A stretch of DNA of 64,000 bases. It comes from Neoroseomonas oryzicola. GTDB lineage: Bacteria; Pseudomonadota; Alphaproteobacteria; Acetobacterales; Acetobacteraceae. Below, piece by piece: positions 40,624 through 49,573 of this stretch (position 1 is the first letter of the stretch; each line of letters opens with the position of its first letter). The notes under the pieces are model-generated. The model was given only the letters and a program-made list of their open reading frames with translations, did not search any database and was not told the origin of the DNA. The DNA lies in contig NZ_JAAVUP010000003.1 of the NCBI RefSeq assembly GCF_012163135.1, positions 400,283-464,282 on the forward strand, given 5' to 3'. Made by a program: the position numbers and the translations under genes.

Positions 40624-41358
40624 ATGCGCCTCGCCGTCATCGCCGATATCCACGGCAATTGCCTCGCCCTCGACGCCGTCCTCGCTGACATTGCGCGGCG
40701 CGGCGTGCGGGACATCGTCAACCTCGGCGACGTCGCCTCCGGGCCGATGCGCCCGCGGGAGACGGTGGAACGGATCCGCGCCGCCGGCATCCCGACCGTG
40801 CGCGGCAACCACGACCGCTGGGTAGCCGAAGGCACGACCGGCGGGTCGGATGCCTTCGCGCGGGACCGGCTCGATGCCGCGCAACGGGCCTGGCTCGGTG
40901 CCCTGCCCGTGACGCTCGCGCCGGCGCCCGGCGTGCTGGCCTTCCATGCGCGACCGGATGACGACAACGCCTATCTGCTCGAGGAGGTGGCGGATGGCCG
41001 GATGCGGCCTTCGCCGGCCGCGGTGGTGGCGGCGCGGCTGCCGGCGCTGGAGGCGACGCTGCTGCTGTGCGGCCACAGCCACCTGGCGGGGCTGATCACC
41101 CTGCCGGACGGGACGATGGTGCTGAACCCGGGCAGCGTCGGCTGCCCCGGCTATGTCGACGACACCGACCCGGCGCATGTCTGCGAGGTCGGGTCGCCCT
41201 TCGCCCGCTACGCCATCGCCGAGATCGCGGATGGCCGTCTGCTTGGCTGCGAGTTGCTGGCGATCCCCTACGACCACGAGGCGGCGGCGGCGGAGGCCGA
41301 GGCGGCGGGCCGGCCGGGTTGGGCACATGCCCTGCGCACCGGCCGCATGCCGGGCTGA
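40624..41358 (+). CDS. Calcineurin-like metallophosphoesterase (YfcE/MJ0936 type)
   Basis: 244 residues. All metal-ligand motifs of the class are present in order: DIHGN (8-12), GDVASG (about 35), GNHDR (about 61) and GHSHLAG (about 150), with NPGSVG following as in YfcE-type phosphodiesterases. Cytoplasmic. It follows the Crp/Fnr gene by 45 bases on the same strand and its stop is one base from the convergent putA stop. Substrate unknown. Confidence 0.88.
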   Translation: MRLAVIADIHGNCLALDAVLADIARRGVRDIVNLGDVASGPMRPRETVERIRAAGIPTVRGNHDRWVAEGTTGGSDAFARDRLDAAQRAWLGALPVTLAPAPGVLAFHARPDDDNAYLLEEVADGRMRPSPAAVVAARLPALEATLLLCGHSHLAGLITLPDGTMVLNPGSVGCPGYVDDTDPAHVCEVGSPFARYAIAEIADGRLLGCELLAIPYDHEAAAAEAEAAGRPGWAHALRTGRMPG

Positions 41359-41359
41359 C

Positions 41360-44300
41360 TCACTCGAGGCTCATCAGGCTCGCATTCCCGCCTGCGGCGG
41401 CGGTGTTGATGCTGACGGAGCGTTCGGAGAGCAGGAATTCCAGCGGCGCCGGATGCGCCGCGTCGACGCGGAGGACCGGCCGCAGCGGGCCGGGCAGGGC
41501 GGCGATGATGGGACACGCCTCGGCCAGCGCCGCGCCTTCCACCAGCGCCACGGACCATGGGCCGGGGCCGATCGCCGGCGCGGCCGTCACCTGGGCGCGC
41601 TGGCCGGGCGGCAGGGCGTCGTGCAGCGCGGCCGGGGCGACCAGCCGCACACGGTTCCCGGCCGCGAGCGCCGCATCGACCTGGGCGCGCAGCCCGGCCT
41701 CGGTCGTGGCGACGCACAGCACCTCTCCGCGCGGTTCCAGCCGGTATTCGTTGCGCTCGCCCACCGGGCCGGGCAGCAGCGTGACGGGCGGCGGCGGCGG
41801 CATCGCGGGGGCGCGCGAGAGGAGCCGCCGCAGGTAGAGCGGCCCGCCCGCCTTCGGCCCGGTGCCCGACAGCCCATGGCCGCCGAAGGGCTGCACGCCG
41901 ACCACCGCGCCGATCAGGTTGCGGTTGACGTAAACATTCCCGGCCGGCGCCGCGGCGACCAGGTGGTCGATCGTCTCGTCGATGCGGGAATGCACGCCGA
42001 AAGTCAGGCCGTAGCCGGTGGCGGCGATGGCGGCGATCAGCGCCTCGGTCTCCTCGCGCCGGTAGCGCAGGACGTGCAGCACGGGGCCGAAGACCTCGCG
42101 CTGCACATCGGCGATGGCACCGATCCCGATCAGCGTTGGCGCGACGAAGGTGCCGTGCGCGCAGGCCTCGGGGAGCGGCAGGGCGTGGACTGCGTGGCCC
42201 TTGGCGCGCATCGCCTCGACGTGGCGCAGGATGGTGTCGCGCGCCTCGGCCGTGATGACCGGGCCGACATCGACCGGCAGCCGGTCCGGCACGCCGATCG
42301 TCAGTTCCGCCATCGCGCCCTTCAGCATCGTGACCACGCGATCCGCGATGTCCTCCTGCAGGCACAGGACACGCAGCGCCGAGCAGCGCTGCCCCGCGCT
42401 GTCGAAGGCGGAGGCGAGCACGTCCGCGACCACCTGCTCCGGCAGCGCGGAACTGTCGACCACCAGCGCGTTCTGCCCGCCGGTTTCGGCGACCAGCGGC
42501 ACGGGGCTGCCGTGGCCGCGCAGCCGCCGCGCGAGCTCGGTGTTGATCAGCCGCGCCACTTCGGTCGACCCGGTGAACATCACGCCCTGGATGCGCGGAT
42601 CAGCCACCAGCCGCGCGCCCACCGCGCCGTCGCCCGGCAGCAGCTGCACGACGGCGGGCGGCACCCCGGCCTCCCGCAGCAGGGCGACGGCCAGGCTGCC
42701 GATGATGGGCACTTCCTCGGCCGGCTTCGCCAGCACCGGATTGCCCGCCGCCAGCGCCGCTGCCACCTGGCCGGTGAAGATCGCGAGGGGGAAGTTCCAC
42801 GGCGAGATGCAGGCGATGGGGCCGAGCGGCACCGCGCCGTCCAGCCCGCGCACCCCGGCCGCGTAGTAGCGCAGGAAGTCGACCGCCTCCCGCACCTCGG
42901 AGATGGCGTTGGGCAGGGACTTGCCGGCCTCGCGCACGATGGGTCCGATCAGCGCGTCCATGCGCGCTTCCATCAGCGCGGCGGCGCGGTCCAGCAGCGC
43001 GGCGCGCGCGGCGGGCGGCGTCGCGGCCCATCCGCGCGCGGCGGCCTCGGCCTGCGCGATGGCGCGGTCGACCGTCGCGGCATCGGCTTCGACCACATGG
43101 CCGACCAGGTCGCGGTGGTCGGCGGGGTTGCGGACCTCGCGCGCCGCGCCGCCCGCCGCGCCGTCGCCGAGCAGCGGCACCGCCCGCAGCGGTGTCGCCG
43201 CGCCCGCCGCCAGCGTCGCGGCCAGGGCCGCGAGCCGGTCCTCGTTTGCCAGGTCGAGCCCCGCCGAATTGCGCCGTTCCACCCCGAACAGCGCCGGCGG
43301 CGCGGCGATGCGGTCATGTGGGCGGCCGACCGGGACCAGCGCCTCGGCCGCCGCGACGGGGTCTTCCAGCAGCGCGTCCACCGGCACCTCCGGATCATGG
43401 ATGCGATGCACGAAGGAGGAATTCGCCCCGTTCTCCAGCAGCCGCCGCACGAGATAGGCGAGCAGCGTCTCATGCGTGCCAACGGGGGCGTAGATGCGGC
43501 AGGCACGGTTCAGCTTTGCCGGGCCGACCACCTCCTCGTAGAGCGGTTCGCCCATGCCGTGCAGGCACTGGAACTCGTAGCGTGCATCCGGTCCCGCCAT
43601 GGCGTGGATGGCGGCCAGCGTCTGCGCGTTGTGCGTCGCGAACTGCGGGAACACCGCATCCTGCGCCGCGAGCAGCCGCCGCGCGCAGGCGAGGTACGAC
43701 ACGTCCGTATGCAGCTTGCGCGTGAAGACCGGGAAGTCGTCCAGCCCGTCCACCTGCGCGCGCTTGATCTCGCTGTCCCAATAGGCGCCCTTGACCAGGC
43801 GCACCATCATCCGCCGCCCGGTGCGGCGGGCCATGTCCACCACCACGTCCACCACGAAGGGCGCGCGGCGCTGATAGGCCTGGATGACGAAGCCGACGCC
43901 GTCCCAGCCCGCCAGGGCCGCGTCGTGGCAAAGCGCTTCCAGAAGGTCGAGGGAGAGCTCGAGCCGCTCGCTCTCCTCCGCATCGATGTTGAGCCCGATG
44001 TCGTAGCGCTTCGCGAGCCGCGCGAGATGCGCGAGGCGCGGCAGCAATTCTCCCATCACCCGCGCCCGCTGCGCGCGCGCATAGCGCGGGGGCAGCGCCG
44101 ACAGCTTCACCGAGATCCCCGGCCCCGCCTCGATCCCGCGCCCGGCCGAGGCCGTGCCGATCGCATGGATCGCCTGCTCATAGGCCGCGAGGTAGCGGGC
44201 GGCGTCGGCGGCCGTCATCGCCGCCTCGCCGAGCATGTCGTAGGAATAGCGGAAGCCCTTGGCTTCCATCGCGCGGGCGCGGGCCAGCGCCTCCTCGATC

Positions 44301-44869
44301 GTCTGGCCGGTCACGAACTGCTCGCCCATCATGCGCATGGCGAGGTCGACGCCGCGGCGGATCACCGGTTCCCCCGCGCGGGCGATCAGCCGGGTCAGCG
44401 CGGCGCCGAGGCCCGCCTCGTTGCCCGTCGCCGTCAGTCGCCCGGTGATCACCAGGCCCCAGGTCGCCGCGTTCACGAACATCGACGGCGAATGCCCCAG
44501 ATGTGCCGCCCAATCCCCGCCGCCGATCTTGTCGCGGATCAGCGCGTCCCGCGTCGCGGTGTCGGGGATGCGCAGCAGCGCCTCGGCGAGGCACATCAGC
44601 GCGACGCCCTCCTGGCTCGAGAGGGAGAATTCCTGCACCAGCGCCTCGACCCCGCCCTTGCGCGGATGGGCGCGCAGCGCGGTGATCAGGCGGCGGGCGA
44701 GGGCCGTGGCCTGGTCCCGCTCCGGCGCCGTCAGCCTTGCGGCGGCGATCAGCGGCGGCAGGCAGTCGGGCTCCGGCCGGCGATGGGCGGCGGTCACGGC
44801 GCGGCGCAGCGCGTCGCGCGGGACGCTGTCGCGGACCAGGTCGGCGAAGGGGGCGGGCGGGGCGGTCAC
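41360..44869 (-). CDS. putA: Bifunctional proline dehydrogenase / glutamate-semialdehyde dehydrogenase
   Basis: 1169 residues. The PRODH barrel (FAD) covers about 120-470 and the aldehyde dehydrogenase domain about 500-970, with the catalytic Cys in FDSAGQRCSALRVL and the general-base Glu in VAETGGQN. About 190 further residues form the C-terminal domain of long PutAs. The N-terminal ribbon-helix-helix domain of enterobacterial PutA is missing, so the protein is not its own repressor. It oxidises proline to glutamate, passing electrons to the quinone pool. The start is a GTG (VTAPPAPFADLV) with AGGAAGGA upstream; no nearer ATG fits. Confidence 0.93.
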   Translation of the reverse strand: MTAPPAPFADLVRDSVPRDALRRAVTAAHRRPEPDCLPPLIAAARLTAPERDQATALARRLITALRAHPRKGGVEALVQEFSLSSQEGVALMCLAEALLRIPDTATRDALIRDKIGGGDWAAHLGHSPSMFVNAATWGLVITGRLTATGNEAGLGAALTRLIARAGEPVIRRGVDLAMRMMGEQFVTGQTIEEALARARAMEAKGFRYSYDMLGEAAMTAADAARYLAAYEQAIHAIGTASAGRGIEAGPGISVKLSALPPRYARAQRARVMGELLPRLAHLARLAKRYDIGLNIDAEESERLELSLDLLEALCHDAALAGWDGVGFVIQAYQRRAPFVVDVVVDMARRTGRRMMVRLVKGAYWDSEIKRAQVDGLDDFPVFTRKLHTDVSYLACARRLLAAQDAVFPQFATHNAQTLAAIHAMAGPDARYEFQCLHGMGEPLYEEVVGPAKLNRACRIYAPVGTHETLLAYLVRRLLENGANSSFVHRIHDPEVPVDALLEDPVAAAEALVPVGRPHDRIAAPPALFGVERRNSAGLDLANEDRLAALAATLAAGAATPLRAVPLLGDGAAGGAAREVRNPADHRDLVGHVVEADAATVDRAIAQAEAAARGWAATPPAARAALLDRAAALMEARMDALIGPIVREAGKSLPNAISEVREAVDFLRYYAAGVRGLDGAVPLGPIACISPWNFPLAIFTGQVAAALAAGNPVLAKPAEEVPIIGSLAVALLREAGVPPAVVQLLPGDGAVGARLVADPRIQGVMFTGSTEVARLINTELARRLRGHGSPVPLVAETGGQNALVVDSSALPEQVVADVLASAFDSAGQRCSALRVLCLQEDIADRVVTMLKGAMAELTIGVPDRLPVDVGPVITAEARDTILRHVEAMRAKGHAVHALPLPEACAHGTFVAPTLIGIGAIADVQREVFGPVLHVLRYRREETEALIAAIAATGYGLTFGVHSRIDETIDHLVAAAPAGNVYVNRNLIGAVVGVQPFGGHGLSGTGPKAGGPLYLRRLLSRAPAMPPPPPVTLLPGPVGERNEYRLEPRGEVLCVATTEAGLRAQVDAALAAGNRVRLVAPAALHDALPPGQRAQVTAAPAIGPGPWSVALVEGAALAEACPIIAALPGPLRPVLRVDAAHPAPLEFLLSERSVSINTAAAGGNASLMSLE

Positions 44870-44963
44870 GGCGGGCAGTCCTTCCTCGGGCGGCGCGAGC
44901 AGCCTATGGCCCGCGGCGCCGAATAGGCATGCGGCAGTTCGCCCTGTATGCCGTAGGATTGAT

Positions 44964-44977
44964 TGCCAAATGCCAAA
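44964..44977. promoter_or_regulatory. Tandem TGCCAAA repeats in the putA-putR divergent region
   Basis: TGCCAAATGCCAAA, two direct heptamers, is the most AT-rich part of the 129-base gap between the putA and putR starts, and lies 22 bases before the putR ATG. It may be part of a PutR (Lrp-type) binding site or a promoter element. Confidence 0.35.
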
Positions 44978-44998
44978 ATATCCGAGAGACCGTCGCCC

Positions 44999-45457
44999 AT
45001 GGACAAGATCGACCTGCGCATCCTGGACATCCTCCAGCGCGACGGACGCATCACGAACCTGGACCTCGCCGAGCGCATCGGCCTGTCCCCTGCCGCCACC
45101 AGCGACCGCTTCCGCCGCCTGCTGAAGGAAGGCTACGTCACCGGCTTCGGCGCGCGGCTGGACCACCGGAAGCTCGGCTTCGGCCTGCTCGCCTTCGTCG
45201 AGGTGCTGCTCGACAAGACCACCCCCGACGTCTTCGCCCGCTTCGCCGAGGCGGCGAACCGCGCGCCGGAGGTCCTCGAATGCCACATGGTCGCCGGCGG
45301 CTTCGACTACCTGGTCAAGGCACGGCTGAAGGACATGGGCGCCTATCGCCGCTTCCTGGGCGAGGTGCTGCTGAGCCTGCCCGGCGTGAAGGAAACCCGG
45401 ACCTATGCGGTGATGGAGGAGGTCAAGAACGACGGTCCCCTGCCGCTGCTGCGATGA
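44999..45457 (+). CDS. putR: Lrp/AsnC family regulator, probable PutR
   Basis: 152 residues. Helix-turn-helix at about 20-45 (TNLDLAERIGLSPAATSDRFRRL), then the RAM/AsnC ligand-binding domain (VEVLLDKTTPDVF, VLECHMVAGGFDYLVKARLKDMGAYRRFL, LPGVKETRTYAVMEEVK). Divergent from putA. In Alphaproteobacteria such as Agrobacterium and Rhodobacter an Lrp-type PutR activates putA in response to proline. Its last 35 bases overlap the convergent zntA coding sequence. Confidence 0.92.
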   Translation: MDKIDLRILDILQRDGRITNLDLAERIGLSPAATSDRFRRLLKEGYVTGFGARLDHRKLGFGLLAFVEVLLDKTTPDVFARFAEAANRAPEVLECHMVAGGFDYLVKARLKDMGAYRRFLGEVLLSLPGVKETRTYAVMEEVKNDGPLPLLR

Positions 45458-47678
45458 CGGGCCGCCAGCCCAGCAGCCGCAGCGCGTTCAGCGTCACCAG
45501 CACCGTCGCGCCGGTGTCGGCCAGGATCGCCGGCCACAGCCCCGTCACGCCCGCCATGGTGGTGACGAGGAACAGCCCCTTCAGCCCCACCGCCACGGCG
45601 ACGTTCTGCTTCACATTTGACATGGTCGCGCGCGACAGCGCGACGAGCTCCGCGACACCGGTCACGCGGTCCTTCAGCACGGCGGCGTCCGCGGTCTCGA
45701 GCGCGACATCGGTACCGCCGCCCATCGCCACGCCGACATCGGCGGCAGCGAGGGCCGGCGCGTCGTTGATGCCGTCGCCGACCATGATGACCGGCCCGGC
45801 CTTCCGCAGCGCGGCGATCTCGCGCTGTTTCTCCTCCGGCAGCAGTTCGGTCCGCGCTTCCAGGCCCAGCGCGGCGGCGATGGCGCCGCCGGTGCGGCCA
45901 TTGTCGCCCGTCAGCATGACGGGCCGCAGCCCGAGTGCCGTGAGCGCCGCGACGCCCTGCACGGCATCCGCGCGCGGTTCGTCGCGCAGCGCGATGACGC
46001 CGACCGGCTGGCGATCGGCCAGGACCACGGCGATGGTCTTGCCCGCTTCCTCCAGCGACCCGATCGCGGCGGCGAGGTCGCCGAGCGCCGCGCCCTGCTC
46101 CGCGGCATGGCGTGGGCTGCCGACGCTGACGCGCCGCCCGGCGACGCTGCCCGCCACGGCGCGGCCCGGGATCGCCGCCTGCTTCGTGGCCGTCGGTACG
46201 GCCACGCCGCGCGCTGCCGCCTCGGCCAGGATCGCCCGGGCCAGCGGATGGGCGGATCCCTGCTCGACCGCCGCGGCGTCCGCCAGCACGTCTTCCGCCG
46301 CATGGCCCGGCGCGGGGAGGATGTCGGTGACGCGGGGGTTGCCCGCGGTCAGCGTGCCCGTCTTGTCGAAGGCGACGATCCGCGCCGCGCCCATCGCCTC
46401 GAGCGCCGCGCCACCCTTCACCAGCAGCCCGCGCCGCGCCCCGGCCGACAACCCCGAGGCCATGGCCGCCGGCACCGAGATCACCAGCGCGCAGGGGCAG
46501 GCGATCAGCAGCACCGCCAGGCCGCGATAGAGGCTCGTCCACCAGTCCCAGCCCAGCAGGAAGGGCGGCAGCAGGATCGCGAGCAAGGCCACCGCCATCG
46601 CGCCCGGCGTCCACCAGGCGGCGAAGCGTTCGATGAAGCGCTGCGTCGGTGCGCGTGACGCGGTGGCGTCCTCCACCATGCGGATGATGCGCGCGATGGT
46701 GTTGTCGGCCGCGGCGCGCGTGACGCGCACGCGGAAGGCGCCGTCGGCGTTGATGCTGCCGGCCACCACCGCGTCGCCGGGGCCGCGGGCGACGGGAATG
46801 CTCTCCCCGGTCACGGGGCTTTCGTCGATCGCGGAGCTGCCCTCCGCGATCACGCCGTCGCAGGGAACGCGGTCGCCGGGGCGGACCAGCACCAGGTCGC
46901 CGGGGGCGAGGGCTTCGGGCTTCACCTCCTCGGGGGTGCCGTCCGCGCGCAGGCGCAACGCGGTGCGCGGCATGAGCTCGGCCAGCGCCCGGATGCCGTC
47001 CCGCGCGCGGCCCGCGGCGACGGTCTCGAGCAGCTCGCCCACGGCGAACAGCAGCACGACGACGGCTGCTTCCTCCGCCGCGCCGATCACCGCCGCGCCG
47101 ATGGCGGCGGTGCACATCAGCGTCTCGATGCTGAAGGGGCTGCCGGCGCGGGCCAGGGCGACGGCGCGGCACCCGAAGGGCACCAGGGCGACCAGCGTCG
47201 CGATCAGGAAGACCGCGTCGGTCAGCCGCTGCGGCAGCGCGAGGGACAGGGCATAGGCGCCGAGCACCAGCGCGCCCAGAACCCAGACCAGCCGCGCCTT
47301 GCCGGTGCGCCACCAGGGCAGGCCGGCCTCGGCGGGGTCGTCATGGTCGTGGCCGTGCCCGGCAGGACCGTGGTCGTGGTCGTGACGATGGTCGTGATCG
47401 TGGCCGTGGCCACCGACTGCCTCGGCATGGCGCGGCCCCTGCCCGGCCTGCAGCGGCGCCACGCTGTAGCCGAGGGCGGCGACCTGCCGTTCCACGCCGT
47501 CCGGCGGCGTCGTGCCGGGCGCAAGGGTCAGGGACAGCCGCTCGGCCATCAGGTTGACCTCGACGGCGGAAACGCCGGGCAGGCGTTCGACCGCCTTGGT
47601 CACCTTCGCGACGCAGGCGGCGCAGTCCATGCCGCCCACCCGCCATTGCAGCCTCGATTCCGCAGCCATGCCCGGCAT
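45423..47678 (-). CDS. zntA: Zn/Cd/Pb-exporting P1B-type ATPase
   Basis: 751 residues. An N-terminal heavy-metal domain with GMDCAAC (C19, C22), then a His-rich loop with ten His between 91 and 112 in a Gly-His-Asp pattern. Core motifs: LIACPCALVIS (helix 6), DKTGTLT with the phosphorylated Asp, SAHPLA and GDGINDAPAL. NVAVAVGLKGLFLV and LADTGATVLVTLNALRLL contain the Lys and Asp that define the P1B-2 zinc/cadmium/lead group, which argues against copper. A GGAGG lies six bases before this ATG; an inner ATG nine bases on is discussed under the MerR-type dyad. Confidence 0.95.
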   Translation of the reverse strand: MPGMAAESRLQWRVGGMDCAACVAKVTKAVERLPGVSAVEVNLMAERLSLTLAPGTTPPDGVERQVAALGYSVAPLQAGQGPRHAEAVGGHGHDHDHRHDHDHGPAGHGHDHDDPAEAGLPWWRTGKARLVWVLGALVLGAYALSLALPQRLTDAVFLIATLVALVPFGCRAVALARAGSPFSIETLMCTAAIGAAVIGAAEEAAVVVLLFAVGELLETVAAGRARDGIRALAELMPRTALRLRADGTPEEVKPEALAPGDLVLVRPGDRVPCDGVIAEGSSAIDESPVTGESIPVARGPGDAVVAGSINADGAFRVRVTRAAADNTIARIIRMVEDATASRAPTQRFIERFAAWWTPGAMAVALLAILLPPFLLGWDWWTSLYRGLAVLLIACPCALVISVPAAMASGLSAGARRGLLVKGGAALEAMGAARIVAFDKTGTLTAGNPRVTDILPAPGHAAEDVLADAAAVEQGSAHPLARAILAEAAARGVAVPTATKQAAIPGRAVAGSVAGRRVSVGSPRHAAEQGAALGDLAAAIGSLEEAGKTIAVVLADRQPVGVIALRDEPRADAVQGVAALTALGLRPVMLTGDNGRTGGAIAAALGLEARTELLPEEKQREIAALRKAGPVIMVGDGINDAPALAAADVGVAMGGGTDVALETADAAVLKDRVTGVAELVALSRATMSNVKQNVAVAVGLKGLFLVTTMAGVTGLWPAILADTGATVLVTLNALRLLGWRPVIAAAAGDRRS

Positions 47679-47680
47679 AT

Positions 47681-47706
47681 GGGACCTCCAGCCGCTGGAG
47701 GTTCAA
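47681..47706 (-). promoter_or_regulatory. MerR-type dyad and promoter in front of zntA
   Basis: On the minus strand TTGAAC (47706-47701) is followed by 19 bases and then CATATG. The spacer holds the near-perfect dyad ACCTCCAGCGGCTGGAGGT (47702-47684, arms of eight). A dyad inside an over-long 19-20 base spacer is the hallmark of MerR-family promoters, and a MerR-family gene lies 1.9 kb away. The same dyad could be read as a terminator hairpin for mntH, whose stop is 12 bases upstream. Confidence 0.55.
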
Positions 47707-47713
47707 GGCCCTT

Positions 47714-49039
47714 TCAATCGCCGAGCAGCGCGTCCCCCAGCACCTTCAGGTTCAGCGCCACGATCAGCGCCGCGGAGGCCCAGCCCAGCACCAGCTGCCA
47801 GCGCGGCGCCGCCAGCGCGCCGAGCCGCCCCTTGTCCGAGGCGAACATCATCAGCGGGATCACCGCGAAGGGCAGCTGCATGGACAGGATCACCTGGGAC
47901 AGGATCAGCAGCTGCGCCGTGCCCGACGCGCCATAGTACCAGGTGACGATCACCGCCGGGACGATGGCGATCAGCCGCGTCACCAGCCGCCGCATGACCG
48001 GGGAGAGGCGGAAGCGCAGGAAGCCTTCCATCACCACCTGGCCCGATAGCGTCGCCGTCACCGTCGCGTTCAGCCCGCACAGCAGCAACGCGACCGCGAA
48101 CAGCGTCGCAGCCAGCGTGCCGCCGAGCAGCGGCGACATCAGCTGGTAGGCTTCCTGGATCTCCGCCACCTCGGTGTTGCCGGAGGTATGGAAGATCGCC
48201 GCGGCGGTGATCAGGATCGCCGAGTTCACCAGCAGCGCCAGCGCCAGGGCCAGGGTGCTGTCGATGGTCGCGAAGCGGATCGCCTCCTTCTTCCCGGCCT
48301 CGTCGTCCTGCCAGGCGCGGGACTGCACCACGGCGGTGTGCAGGTAGAGGTTGTGGGGCATCACGGTGGCGCCGAGGATGCCCATGGCGATGTAGAGCTG
48401 CGTCTGGTCCGTCACGATCGTGGCGGAGGGGACATAGCCGCGCAGCACGTCCCCCCAGACCGGGTCGGACAGCACGATCTGCACCGCGAAGCAGCCGAAG
48501 ATCAGCATGATGAAGCCGAAGATCAGGGCTTCCAGCCAGCGCACGCCCTTGTTCTGCAGCCACAGGATCAGGAAGGCGTCGAGCGCGGTGAGCATCACGC
48601 CGAAGATCAGTGGGATGCCGAACAGCAGCTGCAGCGCGATGGCGGTGCCGATCAGCTCCGCGAGGTCGGTGGCGCAGATCGCCACCTCCGCGAGGAACCA
48701 GAGCGGATAGGCGACCGGCTTGGGGAAGCGTTCGCGGCACAGCTGCGCGAGGTCGCGGCCCGTCGCGATGCCGATGCGCGCGCAGAGCGCCTGCAGCAGG
48801 ATCGCCATCAGCGAGGAGACCAGCGCGACGGAGAGCAGCGTGTAGCCGAAGGCCGACCCGCCCGCGAGCGCGGTCGCCCAGTTGCCCGGGTCCATGTAGC
48901 CGACCGCGACCAGGTAGCCCGGCCCCATGAAGGCGAAGAGCTTGCGCAGGAAGCCCGCGGAATTCGGGACTGCGACGCTGCGATGCACCTCCGGCAGGCT
49001 GGGGGGGCTGGCGGCGACGGCCTCCGAGGGCGGGTTCAT
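47714..49039 (-). CDS. mntH: Nramp-type Mn(II)/H+ symporter
   Basis: 441 residues with eleven expected helices. Metal-binding motifs are [10 protein letters not shown] in helix 1 and [15 protein letters not shown] in helix 6, both diagnostic of MntH/Nramp. Imports manganese (also iron and cadmium in some members) driven by protons. It reads toward zntA on the same strand, 35 bases away, and is divergent from mntR with a perfect palindrome in between. Confidence 0.96.
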   Translation of the reverse strand: MNPPSEAVAASPPSLPEVHRSVAVPNSAGFLRKLFAFMGPGYLVAVGYMDPGNWATALAGGSAFGYTLLSVALVSSLMAILLQALCARIGIATGRDLAQLCRERFPKPVAYPLWFLAEVAICATDLAELIGTAIALQLLFGIPLIFGVMLTALDAFLILWLQNKGVRWLEALIFGFIMLIFGCFAVQIVLSDPVWGDVLRGYVPSATIVTDQTQLYIAMGILGATVMPHNLYLHTAVVQSRAWQDDEAGKKEAIRFATIDSTLALALALLVNSAILITAAAIFHTSGNTEVAEIQEAYQLMSPLLGGTLAATLFAVALLLCGLNATVTATLSGQVVMEGFLRFRLSPVMRRLVTRLIAIVPAVIVTWYYGASGTAQLLILSQVILSMQLPFAVIPLMMFASDKGRLGALAAPRWQLVLGWASAALIVALNLKVLGDALLGD

Positions 49040-49055
49040 GCGGGACCTCCGAAAG

Positions 49056-49069
49056 TTAGCCTAGGCTAA
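49056..49069. promoter_or_regulatory. MntR-box-like perfect palindrome
   Basis: TTAGCCTAGGCTAA is a perfect 14-base palindrome, 17-30 bases before the mntH ATG and 52 bases before mntR. It stands out in GC-rich surroundings and is the natural candidate operator for the adjacent DtxR-type MntR repressor, covering the mntH promoter or start site. Confidence 0.75.
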
Positions 49070-49120
49070 GAAGTGATTGGGTCGCTATCAAGGCCTTCAA
49101 GACCGGATTCCGACAGCCCC

Positions 49121-49573
49121 ATGCGACGCACCCCCGCCCCGCGCCCCCTGCCCCCCGCCGAGGACCAGGCGGCCCGCTTCGCCCGCCAGCGCGAGGCCGA
49201 CCGCACCGCCACGGCCGAGGACTATGTCGAGCTCATCGCCGACCTGCTGCGCGCGGACGGGGAGGCGCGGGCGGTCGACATCGCGCGGCGCATGGGCGTC
49301 TCCCAGGCGACGGTCACCGCCACCATCGGCCGGCTGCAGCGCGACGGGCTGGTCGAGACCAAGCCCTATCGCGGCCTGTTCCTGACCGATGCCGGGCGGG
49401 ACATGGCGCAGGCCGCCAAGGCGCGGCACGAGCTTGTGGTGCGGTTCCTGATCGCCGTCGGCCTCGACGCCGAGACGGCCGAGCAGGACGCGGAAGGCAT
49501 CGAGCACCACGCCAGCGAAGCCGCGCTGCAGGCCTTCGAGCGCTTCCTCGCCGCGCGGAAGGCCGGGGGATGA
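49121..49573 (+). CDS. mntR: DtxR-family manganese regulator MntR
   Basis: 150 residues. The winged helix (about 45-85) reads VDIARRMGVSQATVTATIGRLQRDGLVETKPYRGLFLT. The dimerisation and metal domain has the E-x-x-E-H-like segment DAEGIEHHASEAAL, the C-terminal ligand cluster of MntR, and no SH3-like domain, so it is the short MntR type. The ATG at MRRTPAPRPL is chosen; an in-frame GTG 48 bases upstream lies just four bases beyond the palindrome. Divergent from mntH and translationally coupled to the following merR gene. Confidence 0.9.
   Translation: MRRTPAPRPLPPAEDQAARFARQREADRTATAEDYVELIADLLRADGEARAVDIARRMGVSQATVTATIGRLQRDGLVETKPYRGLFLTDAGRDMAQAAKARHELVVRFLIAVGLDAETAEQDAEGIEHHASEAALQAFERFLAARKAGG

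Noticed and set aside
41153-44926. A 1257-codon open frame antisense to putA
   Set aside because: Low-complexity Arg/Gln/His-rich product, and putA is intact on the other strand.
47410-47430. His-rich codon repeats of zntA considered as a tandem DNA repeat
   Set aside because: The repetitive look comes from GHD codons of the metal-binding loop, not from an independent DNA element.
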